Source of the DNA: Mimachlamys varia
Lineage: Eukaryota > Mollusca > Bivalvia > Pectinida > Pectinidae
Direction: 5' to 3'
Assembly (NCBI GenBank): GCA_947623455.1
Contig: OX392538.1
Span: 22,939,001-23,003,000 of the forward strand
Length of the DNA stretch: 64,000 nucleotides
The notes under the pieces are model-generated. The model was given only the letters and a program-made list of their open reading frames with translations, had not been told where the DNA came from and did no database searches. Shown here piece by piece: positions 1-11,110 of the stretch. The stretch's first letter is position 1, and every line of letters starts with the position of its first letter. The position numbers were made by a program, and so were the translations under genes.

Positions 1-554
1 TGTAATACACACCGGAAATGTAAATATCATTGTATAATCATCATTAGACTGATTCGTCGACACACTCGTTCACAAACGTGAATGCGTCGTTGCATCCAAC
101 AAATAAGATCACATAAAGAAGATATCCTTATATGAAGATGACATCAAGGGGCAGGGTATGTGGAAACACATTAACCGTCCAACTAATTGGAAGCGGAGTT
201 AAAATGATATTTTGACGAAATGTCTAATTTTATCCGACAGAAGATTGTGACTAATAGAGTGATCTCGAGATATCGGTCATTTGACCCTTTGTCTAAAGTA
301 ATCAATGGTAAATTAAAACCCAGCTATAAAACTCTTTTTTTTGACTAACCAAAGAATACCAAAGCGTCAACAAAACCATAATACATGCATCAGTGTGGAA
401 GGTTATATACTATTATATTACCATTAGCAGTTTCGATGTTACCAAAATTCCGGATGACTTTTTATGTTTATGGAGTGTAAACCTATTTACATCTAATGAA
501 CACATCAATACATTCATTTACATAAATTAAGCAATAAACATTTTATTAATTGTA
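1..554. other. AT-rich intergenic DNA with repeat fragments
   Basis: No coding region is supported. The element terminus TGTAAATAT occurs at 19-27, the same end motif seen in the hairpin-terminated family at 16-17 kb, so the window probably opens inside such an element. At about 352-380 there is an antisense fragment of the ~180-bp dispersed repeat (motif ACCAAAGCGTCAACAAAACC). Confidence 0.5.
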
Positions 555-818
555 GTTACAGTCCTATAACACACATTGCTATTTGATGCCAAACCTAATA
601 AAACCCGTTGGGACTTTATATAAGTTTATATTTGCAATTTGATTGACGTATTGTGTTTATTTTGGTTATTTCTAACAGTATTTGAACAGCAAATCAAGTG
701 AAGGCAATAATGAAATTGATGACGTCCCATTAGCGATTGATGACGCACAATAGAAAATGTTGTAGCTTTTGTCTTCCTAATGCATTGAAATGGAAGGATA
801 CAGGGCAAATGTAAATAT
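555..818 (+). repeat. dispersed repeat 'C' (solo copy, ~264 bp)
   Basis: It opens with GTTACAGTCCTATAACACAC and closes with GGCAAATGTAAATAT. The same opening occurs at 15969 and the same closing (GCAAATGTAAATATA) at 17413-17427, where the interior is interrupted by another element. Both copies contain ATTGATGACGTC-like text, which further supports a common family. No open reading frame is present, so it is a non-autonomous element. Class unknown; the termini resemble the inverted repeats of elements A and B described below. Confidence 0.55.
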
Positions 819-1777
819 CAATAAAATTAAGAATCAGACGGCATGTTCCAATACTGCAGTCGATATAAACGCAAATCAGGCTCATTTAACAAGAAAGCCT
901 TCACAGGCTAACCTGTTTGCGTCCATGTGTTAAACAAAAAAGTTATTCAATCCTATTTCAGGTTAAAGTTAGTCTAATCAATTATATCATGTAACTAATA
1001 TAACATTAATTCACTACATCATTGACACATACACTCGCTTGATCATTTATAAACAATAACCGAAAATTTAAAATATATGAAGCGCCTTACGAAATAGAAA
1101 GAACTCTAAGGCGTCTTATACATGTAATATAATGAAATACAAAAGTACATTTTCCTATCGCCAATGCTATGATCGTATCACAACAAAAACAGACGTCTGC
1201 ATTACAACACTTGAATAAAATCACATAATATGTGTGTTTTAACACTCTTCTTGAAACCACCTTAAGCTTTAGTATTTGTAACATATTTACAAATTAATGT
1301 GTAATTAGCTCTATCACAAATGAGATAGTATTTTATGTATCTGTCAGAGTGATAAAGTGAAGGAAACTAACTAAATACCAATTTGATAAGTGTAAGTCTG
1401 AGTCAATAAGACATACTTCTATACATATACATGTACGTACCAGAGGCTTCATCATCATCTGTATACGAGCCATGTACCTACAAGGTACACGGCGTGATAC
1501 CTGGACCACAGTACAGGTATCACTCAGGTAAATATATATCGGCCAGGTAGGAGTTGATGTTGATTCTATAACCACCTGACAGTAATCTGTCTTATTACAC
1601 CAATGACATTTCTTTCCTCCTCGGGCCATCAATGACCCTCCCCAGGGCCGTCAATAACCCCTGTCGCAGACCGTTACAGAGGCAAGGAATAGGGGCTTAC
1701 TTTTCGTACATTTATTTCGTTAGAATTATGAACACTAACATGGTGTACACACTGAGATGTCAAATGAAGCAAATGGG
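819..1777. other. intergenic, nothing recognised
   Basis: Short frames on the minus strand (for example 1087-1284 and 1333-1632) lack recognisable domains, splice signals or compositional support. I see no RNA gene or clear repeat here. Confidence 0.5.
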
Positions 1778-3344
1778 AATATTCATATAACCGACTATGT
1801 GAATATTTATATAACCGACTATGTGAATACAAATATAACCGACTATGTGAATATTAATATAACCGACTATGTGAATATTAATGTAACCGACTATGTGAAT
1901 ACAAATATAACCGACTATGTAAATATTAATATAACCGACTATGTGAATATTAATGTAATCGACTATGTGAATACTAATGTAACCGACTATGCTTATATAA
2001 CCGACTATGTGAATATTATATAACCGACTATGTAAATATTAATATAACCGACTATGTGAATACTAATATAACCGACTATGTGAATACTAATGTAACCGAC
2101 TATGCTTATATAACCGACTATGTGAATACTAATATAACCGACTATGTAAATATTAATATAACCGACTATGTGAATACTAATATAACCGACTATGTGAATA
2201 CTAATGTAACCGACTATGTGAATACAAATATAACCGACTATGTAAATATTAATATAACCGACTATGTGAATACTAATATAACCGACTATGTGAATACTAA
2301 TGTAACCGACTATGTGAATACAAATATAACCGACTATGTGAATATTAACATAACCGACTATGTGAATATTAATGTAACCGACTATGTGAATACAAATATA
2401 ACCGACTATGTAAATATTAATATAACCGACTATGTGAATATTAATGTAACCGACTATGTGAATACTAATATAACCGACTATGCTAATATAACCGACTATG
2501 TGAATATTTATGTAACCGACTATGTGAATGGTTATATAACCGATTAAAGTGAATATTGATATAATCAACATTATGAATATTAATATAACCGATTATGTGA
2601 ATATTAGTATAACCGACTATGTGAATATTAATATAACCGACTATGTGAATATTGATAAAATCGACTATGTGAATATTAATATAACCGACTATGTGAATAT
2701 TAATGTAACCGACTATGTGAATACTAATATAACCGACTATGTGAATATTAATGTAACCGACTATGTGAATATTAATATTAACCGACTATGTGAATACTAA
2801 TATAACCGACTATGTGAATATTAATGTAACCGACTATGTGAATATTAATATTAACCGACTATGTGAATATTAATGTAACCGACTATGTGAATATTAATGT
2901 AACCGACTATGTGAATACTAATAAAACCGACTATGTGAATATTAATGTAACCGACTATGAATATTAATATTAACCGACTATGTGAATATTAATGTAACCG
3001 ACTATGTGAATATTAATGTAACCGACTATTTGAATACTAATATAACCGACTATGTGAATATTAATGTAACCGACTATGTGAATATTAATATTAACCGACT
3101 ATGTGAATATTAATGTAACCGACTATGTGAATATTAATGTAACCGACTATGTGAATACTAATATAACCGACTATGTGAATATTAATGTAACCGACTATGT
3201 GAATATTAATATTAACCGACTATGTGAATATTAATTTAACCGATTAAAGTGAATATTGACTTAACCGACGAAATGAATATCAATATAACCGACTATGTAA
3301 ATATTAATGTAACCGACTATGTGAATACAAATATAACCGACTGT
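1778..3344 (+). repeat. 24-bp minisatellite array
   Basis: About 65 tandem copies of a 24-bp unit, consensus TAACCGACTATGTGAATATT plus an ATAT/ATGT-type joint. Since 24 is divisible by three, the plus strand reads as an eight-residue repeat (NINITDYV) and the minus strand as HIVGYINI, making long but spurious ORFs on both strands. In the first half units are almost all 24 bp. In the second half (about 2760-3240) a 25-bp variant with one extra T (AATATTAATATTAACCG) recurs roughly every five units, giving a ~120-bp higher-order period and breaking the frame. The frame breaks argue against coding. Confidence 0.9.
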
Positions 3345-4854
3345 GAATTGTGTACTGGGTATTTGCACACAACAAGTATTGGATGATTTCGACTTTGCTA
3401 AATGTTCCAAAACCATCTCCAGAGATTTAATATACAATGAATGTATCAATCAACAAATAGGTCGGACACATTCCAAGTAGCGGAATGTAAACGCGTGTAT
3501 ATATTTTTCCAGATATCATAGCTATAAGATAGTCAAACACTTTAAAAACAACACTATCTATAATGCTGTCTACGTATATGTCAATTGCATTTACGTTAAT
3601 GGTTTATGTCTACTATATGCTTGTCGATACACTGTAATAGCACATTTAAATTTTAACAGCAAACTCAAGAAAATAAGTCTTCAAAGAATAGACATTTATA
3701 TTGATTTGTCTTAAACTACATGTATTAAATGTTTGATAAAGAAAGGAAGGCGTTTCAAAAGAGGGTCTATAGCGACAGATGGTCCCGATAACACATATAT
3801 CACTTCAGTTATAGACATGTCTGATCATTCCCGTTCTTGTTTTGTAAACAAATAAACACTTTTTTGGAAATGTTGCTTCGGGATGGAATATTTTTTCACC
3901 TAAAACCATTATCATGATGGTAGACGTCGAGTGCTAATGAAGAATCTAAAAGAAAGGCTATCCGAAGGATCCCGGTTGATTGACGCTTTGCGAAAGGTGC
4001 ATTATTTTACTATGTGTATTAGTGCAGCAGTTTTTTTTTATAACCACCCAAGTGGTGTGGTGTGAGAATGTAACAATGTCTGTTTTAACCTAGATTTACA
4101 TTGCGAGTGTCGATAATATTGCAGAAGATGGTAACATCTTCATCATTACTTGCTAATCATCGTATTTTGCGCAAGGATCCTTGTTAAACATTGTTTTGTT
4201 CACTTTTCTCTGTCTTATTCTGAACAAGTAAAGGTTTTTGAACTATTCCAAATCATATCTTCGACAAGTAAGCCTATTTTTAGATACTTAACGGTCGCAA
4301 AGACTGGATTTCGACTTTTTTAACCAAGAGTTAAATTCAAAAAAGGAATAAGTAGAGTTCTCTTTGAAATGTTGACACAATAAAATAGAATGAGGGGGCG
4401 AGGCGAAGACACGATCTTGGGGCAGAGAAAGAATGGAAGTACGATAATGGCGTACATATAGTACAGGATTCAGTGTATCGTTGGTTGACAGGGGTTGTGA
4501 TAGAAAGAAATTTGTTGATAAAGGAGTTTGGATAGTGTTTGGATCCCTGCTTCTACAGCCTATGGTGTTAATATGTCGCATCTGATTCGTTATTTTAGGT
4601 CTTGCGCCCTAATAATATCGAGATTTTCTTTATATGTCGACTGCAGAAAGACAAACTTACAGATGAATTCGAGAGATGAAGGATGATGAAAACTATGAAC
4701 AAGTTTTATAGTCGCCATCTTGGTCTAATGAGAAAGAAATATTGTGTATCCTTGTGTGATTTGAAGATAGATGTTTTTTATTAGGATCATAAGTGTGCTT
4801 ACTTGTTATTGAGAATGATGACTCGGTTCCCACTTTGAGGACTTTATTTGGATG
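3345..4854. other. intergenic, nothing recognised
   Basis: About 1.5 kb of AT-rich unique-looking sequence. A minus-strand frame at 4288-4581 (97 residues) has no recognisable domain and no upstream or downstream support. No RNA gene was seen. Confidence 0.5.
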
Positions 4855-5041
4855 TGACCAAGATCCTCATGGCGGGTGTCGTCGATGAAGCAGACGGCGC
4901 TTACTCTTACGGAATACCTGGTCTCATTATCTTGTACTTTCACAAGGGTCTTCATGTTAATCTTAATTTTGTTCATATTTTGCCCCTAGTTTAATCACTT
5001 TTGAGTTCGGATTATGGTTTTGTTGACATTTAGGTATTATC
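4855..5041 (+). repeat. ~180-bp dispersed repeat 'D', copy 1
   Basis: Sense copy ending GAGTTCGGATTATGGTTTTG followed by TTGACATTTAGGTAT. Related copies lie at 5935-6115 (minus), 7601-7650 (plus, 3' end only), 7668-7829 (minus) and 9765-9905 (minus). All share stretches that would read GVVDEA...YSxGTxGL..LYF and SDYGFVDAL in one frame, but stops and frameshifts occur, so any ancestral coding sense is speculative. Confidence 0.7.
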
Positions 5042-5934
5042 TCCTTTTTTTCGAATGCCATACCATCGAATTATGTAGAAATGTCCAGACATTGAAATAA
5101 CTAGTTTGCGTGTTAAGTATATCTCGCCGTTTTATATAGATTTGGTAATGTTAATTTTTCGTTTCGTGGATAAATACTACTCTAAATTCAAATTTCATTA
5201 TCCGACAAAGAAAACTTCAACTACTGTTTATTACGAGGGCATTAGTGTGATATGCCATTTTCAAATAGATGTACCTGTACGTGTACTGAATAATTTTGAT
5301 GAAATTATCTTTAACATTATATTTTATTCATATAGGAATTGTTTTCAAGTCAAAAATGTCGTTAAAAATATTAATTCTGGATGTGTATAATATATCTTTA
5401 CTCCCCGCAAGTATCATCAGGGTATTTGCATACAGTACGTCAACCACCGACCTACCCCCAGGGATTCACCAGTCACGGTCATCAACGACCGTGTACTGGT
5501 ACACTCTCGGTGACAGCTTGATCCCGAACGGTACCCTCATACACGTTCCATTTAGACTGGATTATTCGTTGTAAACAGGAAATATATTTGTTTATTTATT
5601 GACCAGTTAACCATGTATGACTAAGATATAGATTTGTATATATTCAGATAGTGCACTTTCAATGCAAGTTTTTACGTGATTTTCCTTAATACACAGGTAA
5701 CATAAATGTATCAATGTGTTACTACGTACATAATGTTTACAACAATACTTATACAATGTATATATATACCGACGCAACAACCCAAACAAATTATCTTGGT
5801 AATTGCTGCCATATCCTGTTTATTCAACGCCTCGTTGAAATGGTCTGATTTCCGTCCTATGTATCATTATAACATCATAATACGTGGGGTTTTGACCGAT
5901 ACTTTCGTGTAGTTAAATGTTTAATATATAATTT
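5042..5934. other. sequence between inward-facing copies of repeat D
   Basis: Bracketed by repeat D copies in opposite orientation whose GTTTTGTTGAC ends face each other. Plus-strand frames at 5106-5390 and 5296-5574 overlap and show no known domain. It could be the interior of a larger foldback element or ordinary intergenic DNA. Confidence 0.4.
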
Positions 5935-6115
5935 ATATACCAAAGCATCAACAAAACCGTACACAGACCTCAAAATCGATAAAACTAGAGGCAAAATATA
6001 AACCACTGCAAGAGTTACAAGGAAACCCACGTAATAGTACAAGAGAATAAGACCAAGTGTTCCGGAAGAGTAAACGTCTCCTGCTTCATCGACGACACCC
6101 CACAATACGGATACA
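5935..6115 (-). repeat. dispersed repeat 'D', copy 2 (antisense)
   Basis: Begins ATACCAAAGCATCAACAAAA on the plus strand, the reverse complement of the end of copy 1. It then carries TCGATAAAACTAGAGGCAAA and the GTTCCGGAAGAGTAAACGTC block. The minus strand is open here in one frame (within 5875-6180) and reads VVDEAGDVYSSGTLGLILLY, the best preserved version of the shared peptide-like pattern. Confidence 0.7.
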
Positions 6116-7600
6116 TGTATGGCCAAAGATATATCGAATGGTGACTGTAAGGAATTCTTAGACAATATGTTGTCGTACAAGTTGCCATATCAACCACCAA
6201 GACCCTTTTTTATAGTCCACATAGCATGACCATCACATTGTAAAGCAATGGCAAAAATACAATTACATGTAACCAAATTCAGCTGCCATTGGTTTAATCA
6301 ATCGTGTGCGGATTTGTCTGACTTATTACGATCGAAGTGTTATGCTGCCTTTTCCTCTTAAATATTGGTATACTACAAAAGCCAATATTTTCGCGCGTGG
6401 AATTTTTCGCTTATTTAGCCTCCAAACTGTTCGCTATGTGGAAGCACTCTGCAGTCACGCTGTTTTACACTATGTACATATGATAATATTACACACTGCA
6501 GAGTTTGAGTATTGTTGAATATGTTCGCGTGTGGATTTATTACCAGCGAAATTAGCGAAAATTTCCACACCGCGAAAAAATTACTTTTACAGTATATTAA
6601 AAGGACGCCGGACAGTTGACGTTCGTTATCAAACTCTAATTTGACATTCATACACAGCAATACGTCACATCGATGACATATCGGTAGGTTGTTGGGGACA
6701 GTAGAAACTGTGTCATTGACCCACGATTAAAAAGCGTTTTAATGTAGGTTGGATTTTAATGAATATAGTAATGATAAAACAAGACTTTATCTATATTCAT
6801 CAACAATATTGATCTACTGACAAAGAAGCAATGAGTTTGATGATAATTTTTGCTTTGAAATATTACCTGGCATGTGATATGGTCATGAAAACAAGCCGAA
6901 CAGACAACTGTGTTTATGGCACAAAGTTGAACTCATAGTTTTGGTCAAAGACGCGTTTTCATAGTAACACAAAGCCCTGTATTGCTATAAAATACATAGA
7001 GGATATTTAACCGTGTCTTCAGTAATACCAAATATATTTCACGAGTGAGGTTAATATTTTTTTATTCATCACGAAAAGGCAGCCACATGAGTGGAACGTA
7101 TTTGGGAATACTGATTGAGCTATTCAAATCACACAATGCATCCGTGTTACGTCCGTATATCCATCCTGACAAGATATTTTATTTATTACATTTTTATAGC
7201 GAAACCTAAATTTGTATCAGGTCAGCTTTTACGTTCCCCTATTGTCTTTTGTTCTGATTGGTCAAATCAGAAAAAATCACATCTATATAATAGATATTTT
7301 TCGACATTTCATCTGTAAAACTGAAATAAAACATGTTTTCTACTTGGTTTCAAGGTAACATGGACTATTCTGATGTTCGTGTTTTGGCTTTCAATCCTAT
7401 CAGGAAAATTTTGATGAAAGTCTGTCACAGTTTTAAGTCTACTTATCTTGTTGCTTCTCAGTAATGATGCGTGGCATGCTGTTTGTATTGCGAAGCTTAA
7501 ATTCGGATTACTTCATGTCATTGAAATCTTTGAAATAGATTGCCTGTGTAGGTGTCGTAAGTATACAATAGCATGTATTGTTATCTATTTTGAAGTTTTT
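6116..7600. other. intergenic, nothing recognised
   Basis: No supported exon, RNA gene or tandem repeat. Short frames at 6306-6518 and 6415-6660 lie on opposite strands and overlap, without domains. Confidence 0.45.
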
Positions 7601-7829
7601 ATTTTGAGTTCGGATTATGGTTTTGTTGACGCTTTGATATTATATGATTTCTATTGAAATCAGAAAATACTGAAGCGTCTACAAAACTATAATCTTAACT
7701 CAAAATCGATTAAACCAGCGACAAAATATCAAAAACAGGAAAGATCATCACAGCGACAATTGAAAAAGTACAAAAGATTTAAACCATGTGTTCCGGAGGA
7801 GTAAGCGTCTTCTGCTACATCGACCATCT
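7601..7829. repeat. dispersed repeat 'D', head-to-head pair
   Basis: A plus-strand 3' end (7605-7645, GAGTTCGGATTATGGTTTTG then TTGACGCTTTGATA) is followed after about 30 bp by a minus-strand copy starting AAGCGTCTACAAAACTATAA (from 7672) and running to the CGGAGGAGTAAGCGTCTTCT block. The two ends form an imperfect inverted repeat that could fold back. Confidence 0.65.
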
Positions 7830-7841
7830 AAATACAACCCC

Positions 7842-8010
7842 GGTTTTCTCGAATACCACTCATTCGTCGAACAATTCGTTTGGTACCGACCAAGTTCGTA
7901 CATATTCAACCAACCACGGTTTACTCGAATACCACTCATTCGTCGAACAATTCGTTTGGTACCGACCAAGTTCGTACATATTCAACCAACCACGGATTAC
8001 TCGAATGCCA
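7842..8010 (+). repeat. 76-bp tandem duplication
   Basis: CTCGAATACCACTCATTCGT starts at 7848 and again at 7924. The second copy is followed by a partial third (ACTCGAATGCCAC). The first two copies are almost identical through GGTACCGACCAAGTTCGTAC. Overlapping frames on both strands here simply reflect the duplication. Confidence 0.85.
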
Positions 8011-8125
8011 CGTATACCTCGAAGTATTAATCAGGTCCCCACGGGTTCGAGTAAGTGGGGTTGTACTACCGTAACGATACTACATTTATAGCAATAGATT
8101 GTATTATGCAGAAAGCACTACCTAC

Positions 8126-8369
8126 CTTGAATGGGTCTCTGCTGACACACTGTGGGATTCTGGCAGGCTACGTAGTACTGTTGAGAAAGGAGTACGCTAT
8201 ACGGAGCTTTCTCCTGTCTGTTAGGGATCCGCTGCTGTGTTTGGCGTTCTCTGTGGACAGGCTGAAGATTCACACACGACTCGGTCTGAGTGGGTGCGCC
8301 TTGGGGGTAGCCGATCACACCCACAATAAACACACTGATGAAAATGTACACACACGCTATCATATCCAT
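8126..8369 (-). CDS. first coding exon of a secreted protein, possibly Reeler-domain type
   Basis: The minus strand starts with ATG at 8369 and reads about 81 residues before a strong splice donor (CAAG|GTAGGTAG, exon end at 8126). It would leave a phase-1 intron. Residues 1-20 are a textbook signal peptide (hydrophobic FISVFIVGVIG), followed by YPQGAPT and cysteines near 32, 69 and 75. A short GAP motif after the signal peptide, a cysteine followed by L.P.H, and an APYSVxLS segment resemble the start of Reeler domains (secreted defence-type proteins in invertebrates). That assignment is an inference from pattern only. I could not find the next exon downstream on the minus strand. If the donor is ignored, the frame ends at 8118. 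It could be a different secreted family or a chance frame; the signal-peptide-plus-donor combination makes a real exon more likely. Confidence 0.45.
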
Positions 8370-9109
8370 TGCTAGTGTTTAAAATAGCAGTTTACGAAAC
8401 TAAACAAAGACTTTCTTAATTAGGAAAATCTTTTTCGAAAATCAACATCTGACTCCAACAATGTCAATAGCTAATAAGAATTGCAATTTATGTTAAAGAG
8501 TTGCAATATATGATAAAATCACAGGAAAGAAACTTTGAGATCTTCAGTCATATCCAGTACATTATAGACCCGTTCTAGACCGACAAGTGTCTTCTTGTTT
8601 ATTTTTAATGTAAAACGCTCTTAAGAATAAGCAACTTTCTCATCACATGGTCACCATTTTCTTATTTCAGCCAATGAAAACTGCCGTTAGAAACGACACG
8701 GGATGACCTTTATAACAAGAAAGGCGACCCGTCATCGGCAGGCAACATGATTCAGGTTTGACTCAGGTGAAAGCAATGCGACTTCCGTGACTGGGTCTAT
8801 GTACTTGGGCGTTGGGAGAGGTAACAAATTAGTCGTGTGTGTGATAAATTCTTACAGCAAACATGTTCTTTGATGAATATTCAGATTTAAAATCTCCCCA
8901 AAATCTGTCCGCACTAATATCATTCATATATCGTTAAAATCGAATTTTCGTACATTATGCATAGGTTGACAAAATTTGAATTCACGTTAGTCCGGGAAAT
9001 AGTAACAGAATTCAATCTTTTGATACTTCATGGGTATATTGTCAGTATAATGTGACCGGTTGGGATGTTCTGTTTGGAGCTTTTGACAATATAATTCAGC
9101 GTGGTAGCA
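8370..9109. other. putative upstream region of the 8.1-8.4 kb exon; otherwise unassigned
   Basis: If the minus-strand exon is real, its promoter and 5' UTR lie here. A TTTTAAA stretch sits just upstream of the ATG on the minus strand, but no convincing promoter architecture can be assigned. No other feature was recognised. Confidence 0.3.
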
Positions 9110-9280
9110 CTTTAAATCGGCAAAAGACCCGGACCATCGCAGGAGGGCTAACACGAACATATCGCAGCATCCCAAATACTCACACACTCAACACGCATCC
9201 ACATCACATACACCGGGAGACCGTCCTTAAATGACCCTGGCTGTTAAAAGGACGTAAAAATCAAACCAACCAACCAAATT
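9110..9280 (+). repeat. SINE-like copy with mollusc-type 3' tail
   Basis: The 3' part reads GTCCTTAAATGACCCTGGCT and GTTAAAAGGACGTAAAAA and ends in CAACCAACCAACC. This tail is shared with the SINE on the minus strand at 12725-12946 and with 61450-61510. The upstream part (GCAGCATCCCAAATACTCAC and a CA-rich stretch) belongs to the same kind of element as far as I recognise it. No tRNA-like head is visible, so the copy is either 5'-truncated or of a different SINE type. Confidence 0.6.
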
Positions 9281-9764
9281 GATACAGTTTCTCGGACGGG
9301 AAGTAGATGTTAATTTTAAACAAAACATGCATCTTTATCTTAAGTGAACATTTTATGTCAACAGTGATGGTGAAAATTAATTCGAGTTAGGTTCCCCTAC
9401 TTCTTTCTATATAATGTGACTTTGCCGACTGCGATCTCTTACTTCCGAAGCACTAATTTCTTAATGAATATTTCGCCCAAAAGCTGGAACGACTTAGAAA
9501 ACAATCCGCTGAAGTGATGGACAATTCATGACAACTACGTTAACACACAGCTGATATTTTATTTTTAACACAAATATAAAGTTTGGTACAGAATATAATA
9601 CTCAAAACACTTTTTTTTTTACAATATGGCATCTCAAGTTTATACAAAATAGCAGTGCAAATTTCAAACAGAACTATATGATATGGATATTTTTAGTTAT
9701 GATGCGCAACGCAAATTTGAGGTAATCTACTTTTACATAAACCAAAAAAGCGGTATTGAAACTA
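9281..9764. other. intergenic, nothing recognised
   Basis: AT-rich, with a poly-T run near 9610. No supported gene. Confidence 0.45.
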
Positions 9765-9905
9765 AATGCAAAGTGTCAACAAAACCGTGATCCGAATTAG
9801 AAATCGATTAAACTAGGGACAAAATGTGAACAAAGGAAAAAGTAGCACATAAATCTTTAAAAACGTACAAGAGAACAAGACCGGATGTGCCATAAGAGTA
9901 GGCGT
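9765..9905 (-). repeat. dispersed repeat 'D', copy 5 (antisense)
   Basis: Shares GTGTCAACAAAACCGTGATC, AATCGATTAAACTAGGGACA and CAAGAGAACAAGACCGGATG with the copies at 5935 and 7668, at roughly 75-80 percent by eye. Confidence 0.65.
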
Positions 9906-10061
9906 GAGAGTTAGAGTGATCACAATGGAGACACGTCCTAATTAATAAAAATTCACTAATGTAATGTAATACGTTAACCAATGTACAATGTTCACTGGTA
10001 TGTATAATTTCCCTGTAATACATTTTGTTGATATTTAATGATTAACATGAATCCATTTTTA

Positions 10062-10168
10062 ATGTTATGGTGGTATAACACAAAAAACTGGAGTGTACCC
10101 TAAATAAACCGCAAAGCGGTTTATGATGAGAGTACACTCCATTTTTTTGTGTTATAACCCTATAACAT
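10062..10168. repeat. long hairpin (H0)
   Basis: Left arm ATGTTATGGTGGTATAACAC continues through TGGAGTGTAC. Right arm GTACACTCCATTTTTTTGTG continues through TTATAACCCTATAACAT. The apex is a perfect short stem AAACCGC-AAA-GCGGTTT. It resembles the long hairpins at 16.8, 17.3, 57.3 and 58.0 kb in size and in having a compact apical stem, but does not share their AGGATTG ends. Confidence 0.8.
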
Positions 10169-10599
10169 AAAAAGTTTATTTAAGTTAATCCTTATAATTT
10201 AATATCTACCCTGTGAAAATTCACTTCATTGATGGACTTTTTTCTCTTACAAATTTATACGCTGCTGCATCAGCCAATCAAAAGCGACGTTATAAACGGC
10301 GACGTCATTTTCATGCTTTGGGCTAATAACATATTTTTTAACCAAAGAAAAGGCTGGTTTCAAACAATGATTAAATTATTCTTAACAAAATAAATCAAAA
10401 GTATATATTTAGAATTATGATGAGTAGCAACTATATAGAGACTTAATGAAGATAAAGTGTCTGGTCTGGTCTCAGATACACCGTAGTCCTAACCACAATA
10501 TACATTTTATGACACGTCAGTAAAGATGAATTCATGATTATATCCGCAAAACTAGTAACACGTGTACCAATCACAGATATCGAGACAAATCTAAATCAG

Positions 10600-11110
10600 A
10601 GCGAAAACAAGATAGGTTCGGGGGGAGGGTGTATAATGAGGAATGCAAGTAAGGGTAGGGAGCGTGAGTAACACTGGGGTCGGGGAGTTGTTGATGAGAA
10701 GGAGGCGGACGATGATGACAAAAAGGGGGATGGGCCCCGTGGAGGAGATAGGGAATTTGTTGATGAGGAGGAGAAGGGGGCGGATGAAGTTAGAGGGAGA
10801 AGAATGGAGAGAATGAGGAGGGGAAGTAGGGTCAATAGGAGGACGGAAAGAATGCTTTGGAAGAAGAGGGAAGGAATGAAAAAATGAGAAGAAGGAGAAA
10901 ATTAACAATTAGGGAAAGGGAAGAAGAGGGGTGGAAACAAGAGAAGTTGGGAGCGGCAGATGAGGGGGATTGAAAGGGAGTCGCTGAGGAAGGAAGGAGA
11001 GAAGCAGTTGCGGGATGACAAAGAAGAATGGGGCTAATGAGAGGTGGACATAGGGAGCTGAAGGAGGAAGGAAAAGGAATGTTGTTTTAAGAGAAAGAGA
11101 GGTAAGAATG
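10600..11110 (+). other. extremely purine-rich strand (~500 bp)
   Basis: The plus strand is dominated by G and A (AGGAGGAGAAGGGGGCGGAT and similar runs) with few pyrimidines. It is degenerate rather than a clean tandem repeat. Opposite-strand frames at 10591-10908 and 10596-10835 are S/P/L-rich low-complexity artefacts of this composition. Mirror-symmetric polypurine DNA can form triplexes; whether this does is unknown. Confidence 0.8.

Noticed and set aside
1757..2800. Repetitive NINITDYV proteins (plus) and HIVGYINI proteins (minus)
   Set aside because: A 24-bp unit is divisible by three and open on both strands; the 25-bp variants downstream break the frame, and there is no signal peptide or conserved flank.
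10591..10908. S/P/L-rich minus-strand proteins
   Set aside because: Low-complexity translations of the complement of the polypurine tract, with two overlapping frames both open because of composition.
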